Of a stretch of DNA of 64,000 bases, positions 45,575 through 57,650 are shown piece by piece (position 1 is the stretch's first letter; every line of letters begins with the position of its first letter). This DNA comes from Siphonodentalium dalli (lineage: Eukaryota > Mollusca > Scaphopoda > Gadilida > Siphonodentaliidae): NCBI GenBank assembly GCA_032622095.1, contig CP136067.1:1302001-1366000 (forward strand), read 5' to 3'. The notes beneath the pieces were generated by a model, which saw only the letters and a program-made list of their open reading frames with translations, was not told the origin of the DNA and did not search any database. The translations under genes were made by a program, and so were the position numbers.

Positions 45575-46548
45575 TCATTTTCCCAATAATACCATTTTTT
45601 TTCCTATAAGGGGCACAAACCCACAGACTAATTCTAATATCGTTACTGCATGCATACCACGTCAGCTGCATATAATAACGCCATTATGACACGTGCCAAC
45701 CCCAAGAGTTAGACAACTGACCGCCGATTATCTTCAATAACATTGGTCACGGATCTCCCCACCTATCAACAAATGCATTAATTAATGACTCATATACCAC
45801 ACTCCAAACAATATTTCACCTCTGACCCATGCTCTCAACAATTCCCTGAGCAATTAACGGCAGATATGACACGTGCCAACCCCAAGAGTCAGACAACTGA
45901 CCGCCGATTATCTTCAATAACATTGGTCACGGATCTCGCCAACTATCAACAAACGCATTAATCAAAGTCTCATATACCACACTCCAAACAATATTTCACC
46001 TCTGACACATGCTCTCAACAATTCCCTGTGCAATTGACGGCAGATGAGAAACATTTGGTCTCTCATTACCGCAATACCGAATGTATACATATCGTCATGA
46101 TTTTATTAACAATACAACATGCATTTATATAATACATCACCAATGTTCATCATTTACAAAACATACCATGCACTATTACCGTATTGTTATATTCATTACT
46201 TCTCATACTTGTATCTCTATATTCTATTATCATACCTTAGCCTACATATCAATATAGCACGCATTATGACTGCTTGCACGATCATTTTATATACCAACCC
46301 ATATATGCTTTTCCCACCATTTATTTCATAATCTCATAATATTGCGTATCATCATTTTAAGACAACTTAATATCGCATATCATCATTTTAAGACAACTTT
46401 GTTCCACATGTATTAATCATAACTTCACCACAATCAATGTTATTATACTTCATTTCAGCCTCATCCACATTACATGATCACAATTACCCCAGTTAGGTCC
46501 ATAATTTTGATGTTACATAAGATTTTCCGCTGCGCTAAAAATCTTACA
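45575..46548 (+). other. element 3' region between env and 3' LTR
   Basis: About 1 kb without a convincing gene. It contains a 180-bp duplication and AT-rich sequence, and leads to a purine tract at the 3' LTR. Confidence 0.7.
45685..46044 (+). repeat. two 180-bp direct repeats
   Basis: TATGACACGTGCCAACCCCA starts at 45685 and 45865. The copies are nearly identical through CACTCCAAACAATATTTCACC, which points to a recent duplication. Confidence 0.92.
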
Positions 46549-46549
46549 C

Positions 46550-46563
46550 GGGTGGGGGACATA
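46550..46563 (+). promoter_or_regulatory. candidate polypurine tract
   Basis: The G-rich GGGTGGGGGACATA directly abuts the 3' LTR. It is the only strong purine run in this G-poor strand and would prime plus-strand DNA. Confidence 0.65.
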
Positions 46564-47018
46564 TGTGAGATAACTACCCATTATAATCTCACAACTTGAT
46601 TCAAACTATACGAATGTCCCAATATATAAAACCCCAAACTCAGATATTCGTGTTCGGTTCTCGAAACCTCACACGTCTTACTCTCAGCGAAGATATACAC
46701 ACAATGAAGATGGCTCCCAAATATGGTCAAGGGAGATGACCATAACGGAAGAACCAATCCCGATGTGTATTGCCAAACACCTCATCTAATATGCATCCCA
46801 AATAGTATATAAGAAACAACTACATCCCATCACATCATGCTTTCACTAGACTCATCTCATACCTAGATCATATCCAGGCATCATTCACACCAGGCATCAC
46901 CCATTCGGGGACACCAATTCGCGGCGACTATTGATCATTATATTTGTACACACTGCATATCTTATTCACAACATAATAAAGACTTGTACCTACTATACAT
47001 ATGTGTCATTACCTCACA
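46564..47018 (+). repeat. 3' LTR
   Basis: 455 bp, identical to the 5' LTR except one T-to-C near the end. It is followed by CTAG at 47019-47022. Confidence 0.95.
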
Positions 47019-47022
47019 CTAG
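47019..47022. other. target-site duplication CTAG, right
   Basis: Repeats the CTAG at 32393-32396. The next bases, CCGATGAGCCCGAC, are the head of the modular repeat that follows AATATATAATAGACTAG elsewhere (31065, 47660, 48785), so the empty site can be inferred. Confidence 0.85.
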
Positions 47023-49560
47023 CCGATGAGCCCGACGTTGTCCGGGCTATTCAAAAACCAAATTTCAAGTCGATAGCTCTACCCGTTTCCGAGATCTGGT
47101 CTGCGCATGCGTGAAGCTGGCGTCGCACGGGCTCGGCGACCCGATAAAATTCGTATCCGGGGCAAGATATATTCACATACCAAATTTCAAGTCGATAGCT
47201 CCACCCGTTTCTGAGATCTCGTTTCCGAGATTTGACCTTGATTTGACCCGATTTCAAGGTCACGTCGGACGGGCAAATGAATAGGCTTGTGAGACTCCCC
47301 ATACGAAAGTATACCTAGACACTAATTTTCATCAAAATCCCGTGATATTCGGGCGTTTGATCTTGAAATGACCCGATTTCAAGGTCAATGTCACGTCGCA
47401 CGGGCAAATTAATAGGTTTATGCCACTCCCCGGCCGAAGGTATCCCCACATACCAAGTTTCATCGAAATCCCGTAATATTCGGGCGTTTGACCTAGATAT
47501 TACCCGATTTCAAGGTCAATGTCACGTCGAACGGGCAAATTAATAGGCATATGTCACTCCCCGGCCGAAAATATCCCCACATACCAAGATTCATCTAAAT
47601 CGGCTCGGCCGTTTTCGAGTCCATCGCGAACAGACAGAAACACACACAGTCAGATCTTCCAAAATATATAATAGACTAGCCGATGAGCCCGACGTTGTCC
47701 GGGCTATTCAAAAACCAAATTTCAAGTTGATAGCTCCATCCGTTTCCGAGATATGGACTGCGCATGCGTGAAGCTTGCGTCGCACGGGCTCGGCGACCCG
47801 ATAAAAATCGTATCCGGGGCAAGATACATTCAGATAGCAAATTTCAAGTCGATAGCTCCACCCGTTTTCGAGATCTCGTCTGCGCATGCGCTGCACGGGC
47901 GTTGCGCGGGCTCGCCTATACGACGTTGACGACCGCCTAGTCAAACTACACACAGGTTCCAAGTTTCGTCCCGATCGGTCGAGAATCGTAGATTTGTAAA
48001 AATGACAGACAGACAGACAGACAGACAAACAGAGGTCTTCAAAATATATATGGGACTAGAAGGTGACCCGACTTCGTCCGGGCTTTGAACTTGAATTGTC
48101 CGTTTTGAAGGTGAAGGTCAGGTGGGGTCACGATTTGACCCGTCCAAAACACTGCCGGGACAAAGTACCCGACAAAAGTACCCGTCGAAATCCATCCGGT
48201 TTTACCCGATTTGACATTGAATTGTTCATTTTGAAGATCGAGGTCAGGTCGGGGTCACGACTCGACCCGCCCAAAACACTCAGTGGGCAAAAGTGACCCT
48301 ATGTATCAACTTTCGTGAAAATCCCATAAAAATTCGCGATTTGACCTTGATTTGACCCGATTTCAAGGTCAAGGTCACGTCGGACGGGCAAATGAATAGG
48401 CTTGTGAGACTCCCCATACGAAAGTATCCCTAGACAATAATTTTCATCAAAATCCCGTGATATTCGGGCGTTTGACCTTGAAATGACCAGATTTCAAGGT
48501 CAATTTCACGTCGCACGGGCAAATTAATAGGTTTATGCCACTCCCCGACCGAAGGTACCCACACATACCAAGTTTCATCGAAATCCCGTAATATTCGGGC
48601 GTTTGACCTTGAAATTACCCGATTTCAAGGTCAAGGTCACGTCGAACGGGCAAATGTATAGGCAAATGTCACTCCCCGGCCGAAAATACCCTCACATACC
48701 AAGTTTCATCGAAATCGGCTCGGCCGTTTTCGAGTCCATCGAGAACAGACACACACACACACACACACACACAGACAGATCTTCCAAAATATATAATAGA
48801 CTAGCCGATGAGCCCGACGTTTTCCGGGCTATTCAAAAACCAAATTTCAAGTCGATAGCTCCATCCGTTTCCGAGATATGGTCTGCGCATGCGCGAAGCT
48901 TGCGTCGCATGGGCTCGTCGACCCGATAAAAATCGTATCCGGGGCAAGATACATTCACATAGCAAATATCAAGTCGATAGCTCCATCCGTTTCCGAGATC
49001 TCGTCTGCGCATGCGCTGTACGGGCATCGCACGGGCTCGCCAATACGACAAGGACGACCGCCTGGTCAAACTACACACACGTACCAAGTTTCGTCCCGAT
49101 CGGTCGAAACGACAGCACAACACGCATTTTTTGTTTTTCATGAATTAATTCATGGTACCCGTCCCTCAAAGACGGACCCGATGAAAAATTCCCCTATTCC
49201 TAGGACATATATGACACAATAACCCATTCTGCCTGTTTAATCGAGATAATTGCATTCCGCGTTTCGTTTTGCATCCGTATTTTACGCATGGGTAGCAGCT
49301 TCGATTGTAATAAAGAGCGTTGATCCTTAACACCTCCGAATATGGTCAATATAAAGATCGTTGATGCCTTAACCCCCGAAGTGGCGTTTGCGGTGATTTT
49401 GATAATTGGGATTGGAGTATCGGTGCTCAGAGCTTGTCCAAAATGCGACGTCGACGATTCCCGTGGGTTTTTACACTTATATACGAAATTTGGTCTCGAT
49501 CGGTCAACCCGTTTTCGATTCTATAAAGGACATACAGACAGACAGAGGTCTTCAAAATAT
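47023..49560. repeat. modular CAGACAGA-tailed dispersed repeat block, right part
   Basis: Same family as 30893-32392. Heads with GCCCGAC-GT-GTCCGGGC lie at about 47029, 47687 and 48811. Bodies contain ~125-bp internal tandem units (GACCTTGAAATGACCCGATT, ACCAAGTTTCATCGAAATC) at 47225-47620 and 48330-48740. Tails with (CA)n or (CAGA)n, then AAAATATATA and CTAG or a variant, lie at 47636-47680, 48003-48060 and 48752-48805. Open frames on both strands are repeat-derived. Confidence 0.85.
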
Positions 49561-49650
49561 ATATGAGATTATATATATCATATATATTATATATATATAT
49601 TATATATATTATATATATATATTATATATATTATATATATATATTATATA

Positions 49651-49699
<49 letters not shown>

Positions 49700-49705
49700 T
49701 ATATA

Positions 49706-49749
<44 letters not shown>
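49561..49749. repeat. (TA)n / TATATATT microsatellite
   Basis: About 190 bp of almost pure A/T, alternating TA runs with TT interruptions. It follows the AAAATATATATGAG tail of a modular repeat and may have grown from it. The Ile/Tyr open frames it produces are artefacts. Confidence 0.97.
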
Positions 49750-49752
<3 letters not shown>

Positions 49753-50519
49753 TCAACTGAACACATATGGCTATAATGGTTTATGAGTGAGACTTGTGTT
49801 ATTTCGGCCAATTTGGCCGGTTACTTCATGTGACTTTTTCATCTGACGTGTGTGTCGGATAATTGATCTGGAGGATTTATGTAAATGTTAGCCCAAACTA
49901 CATTTCCAAGTAACGATGGTTTTGTTGTTTATTTTGAGGAATAATACCGCGTCAGATGAATTCAGCCCAAATATGTTAACAGTTGTCGTGTCAAACATTC
50001 GGCAGTAGGTTAGCGTTATTTAGTATTTGTGGATGTCCTTTAACATGGGGAAAATAGACTACTGCGCTTGAACGAGCATGTGAATTTGTCGTTTTTAATG
50101 TACAGCAACTTGATAATCAATAACAGAGGCATTCTCTGTCAAATAAGGTCGCTCTATTTACGGTATTAATTGCGGAACTTTCTAAAGTAAACTACGCGTA
50201 AACGGATACATACGGTAAATTATAGAATGTGCCGGAATCGGCCTAATCGCCCCATGGCCAACTCGCCCAGTCGACGTGTGTCAATTCGGTACCTACTATA
50301 ACATGTACCCGAGTCCGATTCGGAATAAAAGATGTATACGGGTGTTATATAGCGTTTGGTCCGTTGTTTCTCAATGAATATTATTGAAATTTGGTGTATA
50401 TGTCCGGGCTGGGACATGGAATACAACAACGTTTGAATTGTTTTTAAATTTACAAATTTGTTGATTTTATTCAAATTTTTTTCGTTCTGAAAACACACTA
50501 TAAAGTGTATATAATATAA
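49750..50519. other. no supportable gene
   Basis: Short open frames only and no recognised domain. Confidence 0.6.
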
Positions 50520-50825
50520 TAACGAACACGAGACATACATAATTTATAAACTGTTAACAAAAGATATCAAATTCAATACATGACAAAGATGACTCAGTGG
50601 AGTTTATAAAGTGAACATAAAAACATTGAGGTAAGAATCTTTTTAAGGAATGCAACTTTATTTAATGATAATAAACACATAAATTAAAATAACAAACATG
50701 AGACATACATGATTTATAAACTGTTAACAAAAGATATCAAACTCAATACATGACAAAGATGACTCAGTGAAGTTTATAAAGTGAACATAAAAATATTAAG
50801 GTAAGAATCTTTTTAAGCATTACTA
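50520..50825. repeat. direct duplication, 170-bp spacing
   Basis: GAGACATACAT-ATTTATAAAC...GATGACTCAGTG...GGTAAGAATCTTTTTAAG occurs at about 50529-50656 and 50699-50820 with few differences. Confidence 0.93.
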
Positions 50826-52255
50826 AACCGTTTAGCACAGACCACAGTCCACTTCACTCATCCGATCATCACCAAACTTCATATTTATCTTGATATTGAT
50901 CTATCAGATGAGAGCTATCAAATATTTTTTTAATTTCATAGGAAAAAATGGTCGCCAGCGGCCATATTGCATTTACGTTATATTTTATCGCGTCATGTCG
51001 ATATCTAGTATTACTTAGAAATTTCACCTTTCCAGATTCATAATTGCTCCATTGACTGTAACAGATGAAATTATTCCCCTCTTCGGATAGAGTGTCACTG
51101 AAACTTTATTTTGTCAGACTGTCTGTATAATCACTGATTATATATGGCAATAATCTGTAATAAGATGTAGCACTATTTTATTTTATATTTACATGCAGTG
51201 CTGTTTTTATACATCAATTCTAATCCCCCTAGATCATCATGTGATCGATCATACATCGCGCGAGGACCTGGTTGAATTAAGGGGGGTTTTATGGATCACT
51301 TCTGTCCTCAAGCTAGATTATACTTATGACATTTAATGGCATGTTTCTAACGTGGAGGGTTAGATATGCTTGAGAAACCACCACGCTTTAATTCACACCA
51401 AGTTCTCAGCTGTCATGTTCGGATATTAGAACCCATAGCCATGATATATGGTTTATTTTGTGTATACTAGTAATATAGTTATTTTCAGTACCTTTATATA
51501 CCAGTACTGTGTATAACAATGCATATAAATTAATCCATGTATACATGTATATTGATTCAACGGATTCAGTGGTTTTGTCCATCAGTCTATCAAATTTGCG
51601 TGGAAAACATGGCCACAAGCAGTACACCCTGCTAAATTTCGAATTTGAATCAATTGGCGCACCCTGCAGCCAGCTTTTATTGGAGAACTTTTTCTTATGT
51701 GGATATTTTGGGTCACCGCTAGATGTGAGCCATATTTTGTTCTCAAACTGTCCTTGTGAAGACATCACTGCCAGCGGTGATCTTCAATTTTACTATTTTT
51801 ATGGCTAAATAATTTGGTTGATCCTACAGACGACACCCTTGTCCGATCGTCATCAGATTCCACAATTATCTTCTGGATAACCAGGGTGAGAGTAATCTAA
51901 TTTTCCCGAATTTCGTTAAAAAACATTACCACAGGCAGCAATTTGGTATCTTACTCTTTGATCCTCTTTTGCATGACTGAATTGTTTAGCAACTGTACAG
52001 ACATATCCCTCATCTGGTTTTTATATACATGTATATCTCTTCATGCGGATAGCCAGTATTACGTAGGTACTTCAACTTTCTGCATTCCTGTCATCATTTG
52101 AAATATAACCATTTACCTGATACATGCACCCTTCAAAATTTGTTTCGTCGTATCTATTTTAATGACCCGTATGGTAATATTGATACAGATATATTTGTCA
52201 AACATTTCTTTGTACAATATACAGGTATTTAGTTTGTAACTAAATCTAGAAATAT
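50826..52255. repeat. second copy of the CCATCTTGGATTTTA-family repeat block
   Basis: Matches the block at 10.7-11.75 kb in order: CCGATCATCACCAAACTTCAT and GATATTGATCTA (50864-50912), a stretch with GCCAGCGGCCAT, then the foldback at 51267. Further diverged units lie at 51825-52060 (TGTCCGATCGTCATCAGATTCC, TGCATGACTGAATTGTTTAGC). No coding evidence; a ~100-codon frame at 51509-51808 has no recognised domain. Confidence 0.7.
51267..51402. mobile_element. foldback MITE-like element, copy 2
   Basis: CCTGGTTGAATTAAGGGGGG at the left and CTTTAATTCACACCAAG at the right, with TCCTCAAGCT inside. It is the counterpart of 11595-11724. Confidence 0.6.
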
Positions 52256-53150
52256 ATAATAGTAGCTCGTGGACCCCACTTCGTCCGGGATGTTCCCCTC
52301 TGATTTTCGGAGAAATGCGCGATTTAACCTTGAATTGACTATTTTAAAGGTGAAGGTCATGTCGGGGTCACGATTTGACCCGTCCAAAACACTCCCCGGA
52401 CAAAAGTCACGACAAAAGTACCCGTCGAAATCCGCCCGGCTTTATACCCGATTTGACCTTGAATTGACAATTTTGAATGTCAATATCAGGTCAGGGTCAT
52501 GATTTGACCCACCCGAAACACTCCTGGGACAAAAGTAACAGTAGGTATCAAATTTCGTTGAAATACTTCCGTTTTACCAGATTTGACCTTGAATTGATCT
52601 TTTTGAATGTCAAAGTCAGGTCGGGATCAAGATTTGACCCGTCCAAAATACTCCCTGGAAATAATTTCCCCTAGGTATCAAATTTCGTCAAATATGTCCG
52701 GCAGTTTTCCCGGCCATAGCTAACAGACAAACAGACAGACAAATGTCCAAAATATATATTAAACTAGCTGATGTACTCGACTTCGTTCGGGCTAGTTAGG
52801 GATTTTTTTTGTGATCGCCTCCATCTGGACAGTACCCAGTATATACAGCGTCTGGCCAAACTATTGTTCAATTGGTCCAGAAACATGCCTATATCAGCAC
52901 GTTCGAGAACATGGTCCCACGTGAAATTGGACCCGTCCATATTGCTCCCGGGATCGAAGTAGTCCTACACACAAATTTTTAGTCGGATCGGTCAAGGTCC
53001 AGAAACATGCCTATGAGCGAGGTCAAGTTGACACGTTAAATACCAAATTCGAGCAGTGTTAGAGTCTATAACACATACACACATGCATTCACGCATACAC
53101 ACATACATACATACATACAGACAGGTGTTTCAAAATGTATAATCGATAGC
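52256..53150. repeat. further modular CAGACAGA-tailed repeats
   Basis: Heads CCCCACTTCGTCCGGG (52276) and TACTCGACTTCGTTCGGGC (52775). Internal ~140-bp units with GACCTTGAATTGAC and GTCAGGTC-GGGTCA. Tails with ACAGACAAACAGACAGAC at 52721-52765 and (CATA)n-ACAGACAGG at 53085-53135. Same family as 30.9-32.4 and 47.0-49.6 kb but more diverged. Confidence 0.8.
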
Positions 53151-56100
53151 TACAACAATTCTATGGTAGATAGTTCACGGCCGACCTGATGCATGCATCT
53201 TAGTTTTCTTGTACAGAATGGTATTATCTTATTTGTGTCGCGCATGTCGGGACAGTGATCACAACTGACAATATATATGGCATTACACGCGCTTCATATT
53301 TGACAATAAGTTTAGGATGGCATCCAAAACGGTCAACAAAATTTAAGTTTCTCACACTTTCCGTCCCAAACGTGACTGAGTTCGTTATCTGGGGCCAAGG
53401 GAATTGTTAATGATGAGTTAACTGGTAACCGTAAACAAACCGAAGAACCTTACTATTGTTTCAATTCATTTAAGCTAATGATTAATTGATGATTATCTCA
53501 AGGACTATAGATACTCATTTATTGGGGGAATACTTGGGGGATAAAATATATAGAACGATTAAAACAATCATCACTAACATGTGCTTTTTTGATCAGGTTA
53601 GATGAAGAAAATTTAAATTGTATGCCCAAATTATCAGCCTCCAATTTGGTTGCTATACAGAGGATTTTTTTGTCAATAAAAAATGACGTTTGCAGCGTAT
53701 AATATAGTTGCCAAACAGTTTTCAAGACATCCTACTACTTCCTGTTTTATAATTTGAGTATCTTTTGTCCTTAAATGTTCTCTCACTCTGCTCATCCTAT
53801 GAGTCGTCAAAATGTACACTCTTTCTGTCATTGTAGACATTCTCACATACATCGTTACATGGTCAGTCTGCATTGTAAAAGATCATTTGTTATATTCACA
53901 TGAATCTTTGCAGCCAAAGCTCAGTAGTCACAGTATATCGGGAGGAAATATAACCCGTCTGGTTTGTAGGACCCAACCAAAGAGCGACCAACCATGACTG
54001 TCAGAACATGGTCTACAACGCTGCAGAGCCAGTATTGTGTGCCAATCACTGATATAGTTCACACGAAGATGTGTTAATGTGATTTCTTAAGAGGTGTGTG
54101 GCTGTGGTGGTGGAAGGTGTGTTCCAGTTTTCGGTTATACAACATAAGAACGTGTGCGTTAATTTTTCTGATTGACGACATTATAGCTCACCATCATTTA
54201 TGCAAACTCTTGGTGGGATATATAGTGTCATCGTCAATATCAATAGATTGCACAAATTGATGCAAAAGTCGCATCACATTTTACTGCTTTTGACGGTTTC
54301 ATTATATAGGTGTTTGTGAATGTCGTCGCCTTTCAACGCGCGAAGTAGAGGCAAGGTTTCACACACCTCTTGAACAATACTGCCCGCCTGTCGTTCACGG
54401 AAATGACACATGACCTATTTTTGGTTTCAGTATGAAGAATTATCCTAGCTCATATTAAACGTGAAACATAGCATTCTAGTATTTCGACATGTACGTCAGG
54501 GGAATAAAAACAAAAACTAGCGTCCGACCGAGGCGTGCTGCACTGGCTGCTTGTAACAGCATACATGTATCCGCTTCCTCGTGGTAACATACTAGCACTA
54601 GATCAGAAACTAACGCCAAGCGAACTTCGCCATTCACGGACCGTATCACGTGACATTCGACCCCATTGCAAACATAATTCAGTGATGTTGAAACAGCACT
54701 TGACCATTCGCGAAAAAAAATAGAAGCCCGTCAAGGAGTCTTTGTTATCACCACCTGATAAATATTTGGTATTATCTGGAACTGTGTACATGTATGATAT
54801 GTGAAGTCTCGGGTTGCAGGGAAAAAGGTAACAAAATTACTTATTATGAAAACGAGGTGCAATGTATCATATTATGCAACAAGTTCAACAGTCTACTAAT
54901 GTCGATGATGACCTACTTACATCATACCAAGACTGTGTATGTGCTTTGTGTGACAAGCCGGCATGTATTCAAGTCGATGAATTAAGATAAATTTTCTCCT
55001 GGTGTAAAGCGAGAACAATAACACCAAATGCAGACTTCTTAAGCAACACATTTTTCGTGCAAACTATTAGGCAATGTCTTGGCACAATAACTCACACCGA
55101 TTCTGGAATCCCATTTCCTTATAACCCTATGCAATTTGGGATCCCTATATAGCCACGCATTGTGTGGCATATATAACCATAGCCCTGTCTCTAGTGCATG
55201 AGTTACATGTTTATGGTTATATGATAACAACACTAGGCAGAATGACATGAGGTGTCCCTAAAGTATGCCCGTTTAAGTGTCACTTAATGTTAGAACATGG
55301 ACGCAGAGCGGGAATAGTCAGCACACAGATACACTTACATAAGAACGAATTTATAACCACTGATGGAGCACGATTAAGGCGTAATCATGACCAGCCAGTC
55401 CAATATCATTGTCCCTTTCATGCCCGTCGGGTTCATAGCATAGATAAACACCATGCTACTATTGTAATCTTCGTCTAGTTAACAAATTCAAATAATTTCA
55501 GTACATACAGTGTATGGGTTCGCCCCGGGTGGCCCGGTCCACCCCCAGCGCTAATATATTATCAATCCATGGGCGTTCTGCTTGTCTACCTCAAGCTTGA
55601 AAATAGGCATGGCTAAAATGATCCCGCAACAGAAGTACCGGTACTGAAAGCATAGTTACCGTACCTGAGCTATATGGGTGAATGGGATTATATGGGATTG
55701 GTTTTCCATGACGACCATCGGTGGTCGCTTCGTGAGCTCCCGGAAGTCCTACACATCAACAACGCATTGATGGCGCTTCATCCCTATCCAAATGCAGTTA
55801 TGTAACTACTGCGATTTGTAATTGGTTACAATGATTCATGCGAATTGTTGTTATTTGGCTTCCGACATGTCAGGATGTACTGGTGTATGAAATGATATGC
55901 ATGGAATAACCGAAGTAGTGCCAATTTTGACTTAACTGGCTACCCTGAGGGTGAGCATAGTTATTGAGACAAGATATTAGAGTTCTTTAGTTTGTGGTGG
56001 AGCACCAGTAAATGCATATCTTAATGACTAATGCCCTTATTCGCATATGACGAACGCAGTTTAATTTGTGTCGGTAAGATTGAAAATATTCGAGGTTGGT

Positions 56101-56984
56101 GGCGGTTTTGGCGCCATCTTAAAGCAATTATCAAACATGAAGTGTCCGATGCTGTATATATCGTAATATGTGTCTAGTGTCACAAAATGCGCAAGAAAAT
56201 AAGAAAATACCTCCCTCAACAGCGTGAGTCTCACTCAGCAGCCGTTGGTAGCCACATGTGACCAGTTGAAATATAAAAATATATAATTTAAATAAAAATT
56301 GAACAAATATGAAATAGTTGACAAAGAATTGATCGTGTGAGGTTTTATGAATTTAAAAATTCTGGACAAGTATCCTTGTTTGATTTTTCCATACCCCTAT
56401 CAAAATTTAATCACAATGTTGTAAAATTTTGAGAAATTAGTAAAAATTACTATTTTTTACAATTTCCCCCCAAATTTTTATCTTAGAACATGTTCGGACA
56501 AGGTTGTTTATCATTCCCCTTCATCAATCACTACATTGTTTCATGTTATGCCCCTAACGGCTTCTTTGCGTGCGGCATTCTAAGTGTAAACTATATAATT
56601 CATTTTTTCTGAGAAAATTATATTTTAGGGGGTGGGGTTAAGTTTATGCACACAGTGCATTTTTACAGAAATATAATTGGCATTCCATCATCCAAATTGT
56701 TTTGCTATGTCTTTGGGCCAATTTTAAAGATATCTTGAGCATGTGTTATCAAGTTATAGTCAATTACATGTGACACTATTTTTCCAAATCCCAAGTAATT
56801 TTTCGCAATTTCAAAATATTCAAACTAGCTTATACATTGGTCCAGTGCTGTATCTCATATTGTTTTATAGTGATCTATAATTAATATCAAAAATGTCTTG
56901 TTCACTTTATAATCGCAGTCATTTTTTTTGAAGGTCCGGACATATATTTTCTTGCCGCCCCACCATGAATCCAATTCACGGCGC
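53151..56984. other. no supportable gene
   Basis: Short open frames only. Local features are a GC-rich patch CCCCGGGTGGCCCGG at 55524-55540 and AT-rich homopolymer stretches at 56250-56500. No domain or RNA gene recognised. Confidence 0.55.
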
Positions 56985-57650
56985 CTGACACTTACTCGCA
57001 TTGAGCTTGAGTCCGGAAATTTCAACGAAGGCATTCAGGGCTGGAATAGGCCTCCCTCAGAATACCTTCGGTGCCATCTAGAATAAGTGTCGTGTCGTCT
57101 GCGTACTGCGTTAATTTAATTCTAAACCATCGAGGGTTATTCCTTTGATTTTTGGATTTTTTTCTAATCATGAGAGCTAGGATTTCCGCGCAAATAAAAA
57201 CTAATTTATGGAAATATAGGATCGCGCTGCCGACAGCCTCGACCTAGTGTGAAACTTTGTGATGTGTGTCCATTTATGAGTAAAGAAGAGTTAATATTCG
57301 TACAAAATATTGAGATCCATTTGTTTATCGATTCTCCAACGTTGAAAAAGTCAAGACATGTGTGCATTAATTTCCACGATACAGAGTCAAATGCTTTCTC
57401 AAAATCTAAAAGTAGTAATAGGCCGGGAATTTTCTTCAATTAATAAATCATCTCATATCTCCTATGAATCGACTCTTCGATAAGCCCGTTTGGTCCTCGT
57501 TAATAATATGAGGGAGAACTTGTTTTATCCGTTGAGCTATGCATGCGGATGCCAGCTGATATGAGCTGTTCAATAAGGTAATCGATCTCCAATATTTTAG
57601 AAGATGTCTGTCTTTGTCTTTTTTGGGGGAGAAGAGGTATAATTCCTTGT
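56985..57650 (-). pseudogene. decayed LINE (non-LTR) reverse transcriptase fragment
   Basis: On the minus strand the frame at 57206-57439 reads LLLLLDFEKAFDSVSW and ends with GCRQRDP, matching RT palm motifs of non-LTR retrotransposons; the usual Gly of GCRQGDP is Arg. Upstream (57440-57640) another frame gives INEDQTGLSKSRFIGDM with stops between. Downstream, in a third frame, YADDT, the catalytic motif, is encoded at 57095-57106. Several frameshifts and stops show it is dead. Its length is about 220 codons out of an RT domain plus flanks; endonuclease and 3' end are not visible. Confidence 0.85.

Larger units (their letters stand above)
32397..47018 (+). mobile_element. 14.6-kb env-bearing Ty3/Gypsy-type LTR retrotransposon
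   Basis: Two 455-bp LTRs in direct orientation, differing at one base, bound an interior with gag, protease, reverse transcriptase, RNase H, integrase and an env-like gene. Integrase follows RNase H in pol, which is the Ty3/Gypsy order. The element is larger than typical errantivirus-like elements of 7-9 kb because of a 3.4-kb pol-env spacer and a 1-kb 3' region. The plus strand is rich in A and C and poor in G throughout. The pol frame is interrupted at an A7 run, so this copy as read may not make a complete Pol. Near-identical LTRs indicate a recent insertion. Confidence 0.93.

Noticed and set aside
48878-49222. 114-codon frame and overlapping frames in the modular repeat
   Set aside because: Several frames on both strands overlap the same repeat sequence and none has a domain.
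49406-49786. Ile/Tyr-repeat open frame
   Set aside because: Pure (TA)n microsatellite read as codons.
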